DNA from: Ophiostoma sp. CBS 140.51
Taxonomy: Eukaryota; Ascomycota; Sordariomycetes; Ophiostomatales; Ophiostomataceae
Assembly: GCA_029298735.1 (NCBI GenBank)
Contig: JANSLP010000198.1
Span: forward strand, 1-58,586
Direction: 5' to 3'
DNA: 58,586 bases
Shown here piece after piece: positions 11,008 through 21,604 of this stretch (positions are counted from its first letter, which is position 1; the number at the start of each line of letters is the position of its first letter). Made by a program: the position numbers and the translations under genes. A model generated the notes under the pieces. The model was not told where the DNA came from. It did no database searches and was given only the letters and a program-made list of their open reading frames with translations.

Positions 11008-12605
11008 TCACTGTGTCCCTGGTGCAGCTGCCACCGTCGCCGTCGCTGTTGGCATAATTTTCTTCAAGTCGTTGAACCAAACGTACCTACTGATAATCAT
11101 GTACAGGTGGCGGTCCCAAGTGTACTGACTGTTGTGATTGCGGAACGCCTCGCGCGTCTTTTGGTAACGGTGCCAGGAGTTGGCCACCAGTGCACGGCTC
11201 GTAGAAATGGCTGATATACTGGTTGAACCCTCACGCGCGGGATAAAAGAGTGCCGCCAGGATGCGCCATGTAAAACGCAGTGCGGTCAGGGGCAGGTCGC
11301 CCAGAAACGTGTACTTGCGCCAAAGCGGCGTGGTCACGACCATGTAGGCCACGGGCGTTTTGGATGGTGAAGTCGAAGACGAGACGAGTTCACTAGTGCC
11401 ATGGTTAGGTTTACATGGTCAGCACGTAATCTGCGATGGGGGCGGACAAGTGGCTGAAGGTGGAAGGGGCAGAGATAAAAAGGAATATGGGAGACAAAGG
11501 ACAAAGAACGAAGAAGCGGGAAAAGGGGATAAGAAAAGGGGATAATGAAAAAGTGGCAGTGTGCGGAGGAAGGATCAGAAAGAATCAAACGGTAAAAGGG
11601 AGAAGGCGGGAAAAGGAAGAATGAAGAAAAGGGGTGGTTTCCTTACCGGATGGCAGCACTCACGGCACGGTGGTTGATATGGCCAGATACTCCGCCTTCA
11701 TCGAACGTGATGATCTATGACGGATCGAATGTTAGGGTACGAGAAGAGAGAAAAGAAAAGAAAAAAAAAGCGAAAAGAACGGGGGACAAAACCCTCCCCA
11801 AAAAACAAGGGTCGACAAAGAGCGCCATCCCCGAATCCCCGAGGGACTGCAGAGAAACGACAAAAAAGAAAAAGGACACAAAAAATGGAGGTCTTACCGC
11901 GTCAATGTTCCACTTGTCAATGTACTCCTGCACAATGGTCTGCACAAGGGCCGTGTCCCACCATACGGTAGGATTATCCTGGAGCTCAGGGTGGTCGAGG
12001 GCTATGCATCGTGCCGGGTCGATTTGCAGCGCGGCACACGATCCGAGCAGTTCTTTTTTGCGCAGGTCGCCAATGCCGTAGTTGTTTCCTAAGGGTGAGG
12101 GACAAGCGTCAGAGGGAGAATAAAAAAAAGGTAGAAGGCTGGGCAAGAGCTTAACTACCGCGGCGATGGGCACCCCTCCGCCACAAAAGGAGAAAAGACG
12201 ACAGAAAATGACAATGGGGCGGGTATAAAATACAGAGAAAAAAGTTGAAAGGGACAAAGAGGGAACAAACTCACCAGTTGACATGGAGATCAGACTGCCA
12301 TGCACGCCTCGGTTCCGGTCAAGGACGCCGAGGATGCTCGGGGCAAAAAAGAGGCACTCATCGTCCGGATGCGCCGTGACGATGAGCAGATTTTTGGCAC
12401 CCTGGAGCTCCTGTGGTAACAGCCGTATATCGCCGCCAACAAGATAGGCAATGGTCCACTGCAGCAATGGCGGAAACAGCATCAGGAACAAGGCAATCTG
12501 AAAGAGGCGGCGCCATGCGCGACGTGACAGGGAGATGGAACGGAACGAAAGGGCGCACATGCGCGGAGCACCTAACAGGCGCGTGATGCGAGGAGGAAGC
12601 AGCAT
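11008..12605 (-). CDS. gpi12: N-acetylglucosaminyl-phosphatidylinositol de-N-acetylase (PIG-L family)
   Basis: Catalyses the second step of GPI-anchor synthesis at the ER, removing acetyl from GlcNAc-PI. Exons (complement): 12605..12275, 12088..11898, 11714..11647, 11392..11008; introns are 186, 183 and 254 bp with GTGAGT/GTAAGA/GTAAGG donors and TAG acceptors. The joined protein is 324 aa, and every junction keeps frame. It has an N-terminal hydrophobic anchor (about residues 34 to 57), then LLIVTAHPDDECLFFAPS with metal/catalytic HPDDE at 79..83. The NNYGIGDLRKKEL segment follows, then IITFDEGGVSGHINHRAV, whose HxxH completes the zinc site. The C-terminal part (TSRALVANSWHRYQ, then QYTWDRHLYMIISRYVWFNDL) is typical of Gpi12. 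The introns are purine-rich on the plus strand. The last acceptor was chosen for frame and is the least certain. Confidence 0.92.
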
Positions 12606-13628
12606 AGTGTATGCCGTATGTGTAAGTGTAAGTGTATGTGTATGTGCGAGGGAGGTAGGTATGGAATACAGTATTACTGTGTAAAGAACGGGCGGAAAGG
12701 GGGATCAGTCAAGACCAAAGGCGAAACACGAAGGGAAGCATCAAATTAAGTCATTAAACCATACAAGCAGCCCGGAGTAGAAATCAGAAGAGAAAAAGGT
12801 GGGCTGGCGGATGTGCTGAAGGACAAGTGGAATGGTGGATGGGAGGAGGCGACAGATTGGGAAACGAAATGCGAAAATCTGGGAGCTTCGGAGTCAAAAT
12901 TGAAAAGCCGCAAAATGACTGCCAAGAGGTGAACAAAATCAGACAAGGCAGCAGCGAAAGAAAAAAGGGAGAAGGGGAAGAAGGGCAGAATGGCAAAATG
13001 GGAGACGAGGGAAGGGAGAGTACTCAAAATAACCAAAATTGAGGAAGTAGTGGGCGAGAGCGACGTTGCGAACGGGAAAGAACTAGCGAAATCGATCGCT
13101 CTCCAAAAAAGATCGCTACAGGAGACGCCAAAAACAACAGAGAAATGACAAGACAGAATTATTCGAAGCGGCAGTGGTGTGGTTTTTGCTGACAATGGCC
13201 AACGGCCAAAAAAAAAAGGCAAGACATAAAAGGTCACAAAAAAAGAACACAGAAAAGCAGAAGCCTGGCGCGTCGCATTCTTTCGCATTTGCACACTTTA
13301 TTTGGAGCTATGTTGGAGAGCACGCCGTGTGGAAGGTTCAAGTGCGTGCAAGTGCAGAAGCAGGAAGGTGCAGGGGAGGCCAGTCAAGTACAGGGTACAT
13401 AGGGCTCCACAGAATAAAGCAGCAAAAGGATGAACTCGAGACGAGCGAGTGGCGGGTAGCAGGTGTCCAGAAGCGGCTAGACTGCTACTTCTCCGGGCGT
13501 TCCGCAACTTTTCACCCATAGTCCCGGCAGATTGGGCACATTTTGGGTCGCGCCTGCCCTCCAGTCAGTCGGTCTGCGAGCTGGCAGTTGCAGCAGTTGC
13601 AGTTGCGTCAAAGAAGGAAAGTACGATG

Positions 13629-13646
13629 CACACACACACACACACA
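13629..13646. repeat. (CA)9 microsatellite
   Basis: Nine uninterrupted CA dinucleotides in the intergenic region. Confidence 0.85.
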
Positions 13647-14269
13647 CTGGTGAACTCTGTAACTCGCAACCCGTATGTCGTATTGGATCGTTTTTATTTC
13701 CCTCACCTTTTATTTGGCCCACGACTGCCCATTCGTCCATCTGCTCATTGCCCACATGCTTTCCTGCCGCATGGGTCGTATCTGTTTCGACATCGCCTCC
13801 TGTGGCCGTTGGGCCAACACAACCTACATAAAAAGGAATGGAGCATAGCGGCGCAGAAAAAGAAAAATGAAAAGAAAGAAAGAAAATACAGAAGAAAGGA
13901 AGAGAAGACTTCCAAAGACGATCCAGAGCCCGTCCCCAGCGGCACGTCTAGCCAGTATTCCGCACACGACTCTGTCTTCATGGTGTTCTAGGTCTCTTTA
14001 GATGCTCTGGGAGATGTCTGAGAATTATGCCAAGGCGTAGTACAGTCACCCACTCGATCCATTGATGGCCTCTCAGAGTGCCTCGATTCTCTTGTCGACT
14101 TACTTGTCGAGCTCTCGACCTATGAGCCTCATTTGATCCTTCAACCTCTACTGATCCTTCCTGTTCTCGGCATCATTTTCTCACGTTCTGCCTTCTTTCT
14201 GACACAAGTACCTCCACAGCTTACCTCCGCCTTTTTGTTTCTTTTTTGTCATCCTTTTCTCCCTCTATG

Positions 14270-14305
14270 CCCAAACGACCGCCCAAACGACCACCCAAAC
14301 GAGAC
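14270..14305. repeat. Three tandem 12-bp units CCCAAACGACCG
   Basis: Units CCCAAACGACCG, CCCAAACGACCA and CCCAAACGAGAC follow one another without gaps; only the last four bases drift. It lies about 1.6 kb upstream of the transporter start. Confidence 0.7.
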
Positions 14306-15901
14306 GTCGTACGGCTCACGCGATCCTGCCAAATCCTTTTTGGCTTATGCTTACTTGCCGTAGCGTGTGCTAAATGCAACAGCGCAACGGTCAACAGAGC
14401 AGCAGAGGAACAGTGCAACAAAAACCCGCCGCCCCATTGTTGCGCCGCACATCTTCCCTGTCCAGTATCTTCTAACCTGTATCTTACTCTTTTCTGTCGT
14501 CGTTTTAGTGAACAACTCTCTTTTTATCCTTTTTCACCCCGGCTCTTATTTTCACATCTTATGTGCAGGCCCCATTGGGAGGTCCTATTTTCTGATTTCT
14601 GATTGTACTCCCATCGTGGCCCTGCACAGCCAGCCCCGGCCACCAACATCATCGTTCTAGGCTGGCATCCTTTTCAAATTTCTTCATATTTGTCTTTTCT
14701 GTATTAGCCTGAAATTGGCTTCGCCGCTTCTCGACCTCGCCCTCGAGGTCTTTTTTGGCCCTCTCTCTTTTACTCCCTATTTTACGCAGTTCCATTCGCA
14801 GCGTGTCGTATTCGTTCCCGTCCCTCCTCGGGTGTCCTTGACCTTGCAAGATAGAAGCTTTTCCTTCCGCGCTCTTCCCTTCCCCCCTTTCTACCTTTTT
14901 CCATTTTTCGGTCTTTCGTTCTTTGCAGCTTGTTTCCTCACATTGTTTTCTATGGGCCCAGGCTTCTCACCCCCTCCTCTTCCTGGCCTCAATCCTTCTG
15001 ACTGTCGACGTTCTCCACTCTCCTTTCATCATTGCATGTGAGGTACGGAGTACATAGGTACATCAAGGCGAAGCTTTTTCTGCCCTACGGGACCCGACAG
15101 GGGTGCTCCCCGTTGCTGAAACCACAAAACCGCAAAACCGCAAAACCACTAAGCTGGTCTACGAACAACAGACAAAACACTACACGCCTCTATTCAGTCT
15201 ATGACCTAGCCAACCATCCATCCCAACCTTTCGCCATCCCTGCCGGTGGTCACTGTTCACTGCACCATTCCCTTCTGAAGGATTATTTACATTTCCCCAT
15301 TTTACCCTTCGTTTTGGCCTCTACTGGGTCCTCTTCTATTTGTGTTTTACTTTTTCTTTTTCTTTCTCGATTTTTCTATTTCCTCCTCGCGCTCCCTGTC
15401 CTTATTAGGAAGTCCCCTATTTTCACGAGACCGATTTACGAGACGGGCGCATCGTATTGGATTTGTTACTTCAAATCTGCCTCACATTGCCTCACATTTT
15501 ATATTGGCTCTCGGTGTATTTTCACGGTGCTATTACCCAAAGCCTGTTTTGCACATTCTCGTCTTGCCCCGACCAGGCCACTGTTTCGTGTTTCCTCTCC
15601 TGCTCCTCTCTTCAAATTTTCCTTGTTTTATTTTTATTCGCCCTTTATTTTATTTTCCCGATTCCCGACGCATCTGAGCCGCACCTCCCATATCCGATCG
15701 GAAAGCCAGAGAGGGAAATCGGAGAAAAAGAAATCAAAAAGGGAAAGAGAAAAGGACGCCACCATCACACGAGGGAATGGTATCGTCAAAACCCTTTGGC
15801 ACCTCCCATACCAGGCTTTCGGACATCTCTGTCCACGACTTATTCCTCCTTTCTTTTTTTTTCTACCCTCTCCCATAGCGCCACAGACCATCACTAACAC
15901 A

Positions 15902-17321
15902 ATGCCGGCTTCGTGGCCACGGGCATCGTCGCCCGCCTACCGGCCGCCACGATTTCTGCGAGGCGCCACGTCGATACAGACCTTGTCGCAAATTTTTGTA
16001 TGTATTCAATGAAGTCATGATCTCTTGACAAATACTTTTATGTGTTGAAGTGTATATTGACAATCAACAGCTCGTTCTCCAAAATTCTACTCTTATAATG
16101 GTAGGTAGCCCTATATGCCGTGATGTTCGCCTTGGCAAATTTCTAACCCGCGTCCAGGTTATGCACCACTCTCGAGCAAGACCTGCGTCCGGCCAGCGCC
16201 GCTACTTTATCTCGACGGCCATGATGTTTGTTGAGCTGACCAAGCTGATCTTCAGTCTCGGTATTGCTTGTCGCGCACAAATCAAGGCGCAAATAGCAGA
16301 TGCGAAAACAGCAGCAGCAGCAAACGGTGACGATTCAAAAGAGCGGCCACTACCACCATCCAACCCCTATTCACTAAGTAACATCACTTCCATCCTCTAC
16401 CAGTCGCTTTTTGCATCTGGCTCTTGGATGTTGATCCTACCGGCCGGGTTGTATGCGCTGCAGACGCATCTCGTCTATGTGGCCGTCAGCAACATGGAAA
16501 CGGTGCCTTTCCAGGTGACATACCAGCTCAAGATCTTGACGACAGTGCTTTTCAGCATCGTGATGCTCCAGCGCATCATCACGCCGCGGCAGTGGCTGGC
16601 ACTTGTGTTGCTTACACTTGGTGTGGCTATTGTGCAAGTGGCTGAAACATCAGGTGGCCCTGGTGCAAAGACAGCGACATCTGCGTCACCATCTTCCTTA
16701 TCTCTGGCCAACCTGATCGGCTGGTTTTCTGGTGGCAACACAAACAGCACACAGATTACGACAGCAGCACCAAAACTTGCCCACCGCATGAACACGAGCA
16801 AGGGCTTCTTTGCAGCCATTGCTGCGTCCCTCATCTCGGGTTTCACGGGAGTTTACTTTGAAAAGCTCATCAAGGAGTCGCGTGTCTCTGTTTCCCTGTG
16901 GACACGCAACGCGCAGCTTTCGTTCTTCAGCCTTTTCCCCATCCTGCTGCTGGGCGTCTGGTGTAAGGACGGGGCCGCCATTGCCAAGCACGGCTTCTTT
17001 GTCGGCTACGGCCCCACGGTTTGGGCGACAATTGGCTTGCAGGCGCTGGGCGGTATTCTGGTAGCAATTTGCATTACCTACGCAGACAATGTGGCCAAGA
17101 ACCTGGCGGCGAGCTTCAGCATTGTGGTGAGCTACATGGCCAACGCTGCCATATTTGGCGAACCCATGACGCTGCAGTCGACAGTGGGCATCTCCACGGT
17201 TCTTTTTGCTCTCTACTTGTATCAGAGCCGCAGCAGTCGGTCGCCACCGGATTCTCCGTTGCTTCCGGTGGATCGGGATGGCCTTGTCGATGTGCGATCC
17301 AAAGAGATGCACGAGAAATAA
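15902..17321 (+). CDS. Golgi nucleotide-sugar transporter (UDP-galactose/UDP-GlcNAc type, SLC35A-like)
   Basis: Exchanges a cytosolic nucleotide sugar for luminal nucleoside monophosphate. Exons: 15902..15997, 16071..16100 (only 30 nt), 16158..17321; introns of 73 and 57 bp, all phase 0. The joined 429-aa protein reads TLSQIFLVLQNSTLIMVMHH across both junctions, the family signature at the first membrane helix. Next come YFISTAMMFVELTKLIFSLG, the NMETVPFQVTYQLKILTTVLFS segment (helix with the conserved Q-x-K-I-L-T-T motif), and GFFAAIAASLISGFTGVYFEKL. The C-terminal part contains NVAKNLAASFSIVVSY. About ten hydrophobic helices are visible. A Ser/Thr-rich loop lies in the middle. The ATG at 15902 sits in a good context (AACACAATG) after a pyrimidine-rich leader. 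The precise sugar cannot be told from sequence. Confidence 0.9.
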
Positions 17322-20300
17322 TGGCCCGAAGCAATAACCAATTATAGAATATATCCAAAGATAGAAACAATCACGGTTAATGATACCCCCAAATTTATTA
17401 CACTGCGGTTTTTATTTTTATTTTTACCAGTTGTTTGAAGTACAAAAGCGCTGTCGTCTGTTGTTCTTTTTTTGTCATTCTGTTGCCTGGATCGGAATCG
17501 CCACCACGATGCGGCGCCGCAAACAAAAGAAGAAGTCCTTGAAAAACGGAAAAAGGCCGTACCTCTGGACCTGTCGTAAGTTGCTAACCAAAAAGGGAAG
17601 TGCGTCTAACTGTCTTCACCATTCCGCCGCCGTCTCGTCGGTCTATTGCCATCAACCTCCAATTGGCATTTCCTTTTGAAACTTTGATTTTGACTCCGGA
17701 ATTAGCTTATTTCATGCCTCACTCTTCACATACGTTTGTTCTCCCTTGGATCTTCATTATGGCCTACGTTTTTGGCGGTTAACTCCCACTGAAAGCTTGG
17801 CTTATCTTACCATGTTTGCACTCCTTGTTTTCTTGTTCCCAGAAAGACAACACGGTTACTAAACACACGCCCTCAGAATGACAGAATCACTAAACATCGC
17901 AAGTGGTAGGTGAGCACATTGGCGCGATTTCTTGACTGGCCTCGAAAGCATCATTGACAGGCTCCATCGTGGTCTGGGCCTGGCGAACCGACCGGCTCTT
18001 CGTGCTTCGTGTGACATGTTAACGCAGAAATGGAGGACGGCCACACGTGCGACCCTACGCCGCCTGCACGCGACTGCACACATTTGTACACACTTGTACA
18101 CAATTTGCATGATGCTGCCCTCGCCTAGAGCTGCCGTCATTCGTCTTGTGGCTTACCACGCTCGCCCACTTTCGTCCATCTTCTCCGGCCTTCTCCACTT
18201 CCCCCCGTTTTCTCATTAACAAAAATGACACAATCGGTCTCGACTCTGTGCTTGAGCCTTGAGGGGGGACAGGGAGGTCGGTCTCCGTTCAAGATAGTTA
18301 AGATTGGTGCGCCGGCGCGAGCCATTGATGAAGCTTATTGAAGCTTGTGAGGCTTGTGAGGCTTGTGTGTGTGGGTTTTATGAGCATTTGGCGTTCAGAG
18401 GTGCATTTTGTGAGGTCTTGGCCCAATCTCACCAATTCTAAATCGCGTGGTCTCCGCTGTCATCATTTTAAGGTTAAGGCGAATTGAGGCAGTATTTGCT
18501 TCGATTGTTCGTCGGTGTACTTCTTTTTTCCTCTTTGTAGCCTCTCTGCTTTGAATAGGAAGCATCGTGAGAGGACCATTGCCTGCCACACTCGCTCCAC
18601 AGAACGGTCTAGACCGCCTGCACTTTCTTACCCTAATGCTCCCCTAATGCTAACAATGAGCCTTTGAGGGCGCTGCCGTGCCATTTGACTGCTCTTTATC
18701 TGCCATTTCCTTGCCCTTTTCTCTATTTCCTTATTTCTCTATATTGTGTCCTCGGCACGAATTGCTTGGCAGCGTGGCTGTCCTCATGGCGTGCTAGGGG
18801 ATTTGGGGGGCTTTTACAACGCTGTCAGGCTGGTTCCCTTGTATGATGAAGTCTTGGCAGTCAGCACGTTTCCTACCAGAACGACTAACTACAAAGAGCA
18901 TGACAAGGCCCATGAGACCAACTGCATGGGGACGAAGTCGACAAATTCTCGGAGTCAAACTTGCGGAACGCAAAACGATGGCCGGCGCAACGTTCGGGAC
19001 GCCGGCCAACGGTTCAGACTCCGGGTGATGGGTCACCCACCGACGCGGCAAATAACTCGCTCCGCGCACACCCCGGCCATCTACGGACAGATTGGGAATG
19101 TGGTTGCGAAGAAATAGAAACAAGCACACAGGAAACAGCGGACATGAGACGGATATTGTGTGGGCCGGCACACACACCGCATCAAAACAGTGACAAATAC
19201 AGGCGCCGACAGCGCCTCCAGCGATTGATGACGTCCATTGTGAAACTGTCAGAAGGACCCTTGCAAAACTGTGTCGGCTATGAGGCAAATAAGCGCAAGG
19301 CAGCAATGAAAATGAGCACCGAAGGATCACCAATGCTCCAAGAAAAGAAGCAACGGAAGCTAAAAAAAAAGGTAAAGAAGAATGGACAGCCGATGCAAGA
19401 GGCAAAACAATGCGAGAAAAGGAAAAGCCCGTCAAGACGATTCCGGGGAACAATGGGAAACAATGGGCTTTGTTTCTTGGCGGGATGTCTAAGTTGTGTC
19501 TAAGACAGGAAATCAGAACAACGGTCGGGAGATACCCAGGAATGCACAGCCAAAGAGCCGTAGGCAGCATGACAGAAAATCAGATGACGTTAAGATATGG
19601 ATGACAAACGAATAAAAATGCAACAAAACGAACACGCGATTTAGATATCAGTGGAGGGACACGATGCAAGTCAAACTTTAACCGAATAGGAACTGCGAAG
19701 CGAATAACAAAATATGCACAAAACAGGCAAACGATTGTAGTGGATGGCGAAAAGCGATAGGAAAGACCAAAATGAGCGTAGGATATTTTTCTTCTAATTA
19801 TCATGAGAATTTTGGTCCTCATGAATTGAGAAAGGGCATGTTGGACGACTGAAATTTAATGTGACATTGCGTAGGAAATCACGAGTCATGAAAATCAACC
19901 AAAATGAAAATAAATCCAGAGGCACGAAAGACAAAGTATGGACATTGTGAAGTATGTAGTTTAGATTGTTTTGAAACCCTCACTCAGTTGTTTTCAAATT
20001 TCAAATGATATTGATGGTTGAATGCCGTGACGTGTAGTCGTGTACGTGACACAGTGTCACTACCACTGTAAGGGAAAATTCGTTCGCCAATGTGCTATTT
20101 ACACGGCACAACCCCGAATCCAGCCCATCGCTCCTTCCCGTCAGTTTGCACCTTCCTTGTGTTTGCTACAGGGCGCAACTTCCCGCCACTGCGTTTCTGT
20201 GCAGTGGCGAGTCCCTGGTTATTTTCGCATTTGCCAGTCGCGATGGGTTGTTTTGCACCTGCCGTCTGTTGTGACGAATTGTCTGCTGATTCACTTGTTC

Positions 20301-20352
20301 TCTTCGGCGGCTCCCACGACATCTTTGATCTTCGACACCCTCCTTCACGACC
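17322..20352. other. Intergenic interval, 3.0 kb
   Basis: Nothing recognised. A 258-codon minus-strand frame (complement of 18794..19570) and an overlapping 180-codon plus-strand frame are both open, but neither resembles a protein. Short direct repeats of GAGGCTTGT/GAAGCTT occur near 18340..18370. From about 19560 to 20040 the DNA is AT-rich. Confidence 0.45.
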
Positions 20353-20360
20353 ATGCAACA

Positions 20361-20490
20361 AGACGCAACGAGACGCAACGAGACGCAACGAGACGCAACA
20401 AGACGCAACAAGACGCAACAAGACGCAACAAGACGCAACAAGACGCAACAAGACGCAACAAGACGCAACAAGACGCAACAAGACACAACA
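20361..20490. repeat. Minisatellite, 13 tandem copies of a 10-bp unit (AGACGCAACR)
   Basis: Four units come first (three AGACGCAACG, one AGACGCAACA), then eight more AGACGCAACA and a final AGACACAACA; a decayed partial unit precedes at 20353. The ordered variants suggest recent expansion by slippage or unequal exchange. It ends 89 bp before the start codon of the gamma-glutamylcyclotransferase-like gene, so it lies in its 5' leader or core promoter. Because 10 is not a multiple of 3, every frame reads the same peptide cycle, giving spurious open frames on both strands. There are no spacers, so this is not a CRISPR array. Confidence 0.95.
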
Positions 20491-20579
20491 GATTACTATG
20501 ACCAGCGACAGTTTCTCATACCCGGCAAAACTACTTCTACGATCCACTCATCTACACCGACCACTCTACACAGCGTTTC

Positions 20580-21311
20580 ATGGCATCCTCACCTCCGGCC
20601 AACATGGATATTGATACGCCACCCAAGGCCAAAAGGCGCTACTTTGCGTACGGAAGCAACATGAGCATGAAGCAAATGAAAGCGCGCTGTCCCGGAAGCA
20701 CCTTCATCGGCCGCGGCGTGCTGCATGGCTACAAGTGGCTGATTAACGAGCGCGGCTACGCCAACATCATTGAATCTGGGACTTTGATAAAAGCCAGACC
20801 TGCGGAACATATAGATGTCCCCGACGAAATTATTGAGGTTCCTTATTCCTCTGTTCACGGCCTAGTCTACGAGCTCAACACGTCGGACACGGACGAATTC
20901 TCTCTTGACATCCACGAAGGCGTCAGATTTGGTGCCTACGAAAAGATGCCTTTCGACATCGACCTTTACCCTTTTGCAGTGCCAGTCTCTCCACCCGACA
21001 TCTACGCCGCAGTGTCGATGCGCGACGTGGCCACGAAAGAGATGGGCGGCTACGAAAAGCCACCAGACAATGCCACGAATGTGCTCGTTTACACGAGCTA
21101 TCGATTCGTGTGCTCCGGAAAGACACAGCCCGATTACTTTCAGCGCATGATGACAGCCGTGTCGGATGCGTACGCTATTGGCGTACCCGAAGACTACCTG
21201 GCACGGGAAGTGGTGCCGCTGATTGCGAATGGCGAGCCCCAAAAGGCGGCGAAGTGTATGCAGTCGATCAAGGCACGCATCGACGACATGGAAGTATCCA
21301 CAGAGGACTAG
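20580..21311 (+). CDS. Gamma-glutamylcyclotransferase-fold protein (GGCT/AIG2-like)
   Basis: Single exon, 243 aa. The family releases 5-oxoproline from gamma-glutamyl amino compounds in glutathione turnover. The N-terminal YFAYGSNM (residues 21..28) is the substrate-binding signature. GRGVLHGYKWLINERGYANI and SVHGLVYELNTSDTDEFSLDIHEGV follow; E113 in the HEGV segment is the expected general acid/base. The C-terminal part (VLVYTSYRFVCSGKTQPDYFQRMMTA, then AIGVPEDYL) matches the fungal subgroup. The start at 20580 precedes a second ATG at 20604; either could be used. It is convergent with the NCS1 permease gene (293 bp apart). The fold is confident; the true substrate is not determined. Confidence 0.85.
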   Translation: MASSPPANMDIDTPPKAKRRYFAYGSNMSMKQMKARCPGSTFIGRGVLHGYKWLINERGYANIIESGTLIKARPAEHIDVPDEIIEVPYSSVHGLVYELNTSDTDEFSLDIHEGVRFGAYEKMPFDIDLYPFAVPVSPPDIYAAVSMRDVATKEMGGYEKPPDNATNVLVYTSYRFVCSGKTQPDYFQRMMTAVSDAYAIGVPEDYLAREVVPLIANGEPQKAAKCMQSIKARIDDMEVSTED

Positions 21312-21604
21312 CTATGGTGCACAGCATGCGTTACACGGGAGGACGGGGACATCACGGGATGAACATGGGTTTGTTGTACAAATTAGGGTACGGGGCACAA
21401 ATTTTTGACATGCGTCAAACGGAGGTTCACAAACAGGCGTTTCGGCTGTCAAGGAACGAATAATGAACATGGAATGATATGACGTTATGGTAACAGTGAT
21501 GTGTTGCGTCAATAGGAGTCCCCGGTTTTCTAGGTTTAACAAGACGACACAATGCAAGCAAGTTGTCCTTTAGATACCATTTCCACAAATGTATTCCCTT
21601 ATAC

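Larger units (their letters stand above)
12606..15901. other. Intergenic interval, 3.3 kb, with simple repeats
   Basis: Shared upstream region of the divergent gpi12 and nucleotide-sugar transporter genes. It holds alternating GTGTAT/GTAAGT repeats just upstream of the gpi12 start (12608..12650), a (CA)9 microsatellite at 13629..13646, a 12-bp tandem triplet at 14270..14305, and long CT-rich tracts towards 15901. No open frame here resembles a protein. Confidence 0.5.

Noticed and set aside
15032..15901. In-frame 290-codon upstream extension of the nucleotide-sugar transporter
   Set aside because: Pyrimidine-rich DNA rarely forms stop codons; the extension is Phe/Leu/Ser-rich without family similarity, and the ATG at 15902 has a good context and gives a normal-length transporter.
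18794..19570. 258-codon minus-strand frame
   Set aside because: Hydrophobic, pyrimidine-derived, no recognisable domain, overlaps another open frame on the plus strand; could be real only if transcripts support it.
20361..20490. CRISPR-like array
   Set aside because: Units are contiguous with no spacers, and the organism is a fungus.
20353..20664. Repeat-coded peptide through the minisatellite
   Set aside because: The 10-bp period keeps all frames open on both strands; the frame differs from that of the downstream gene.
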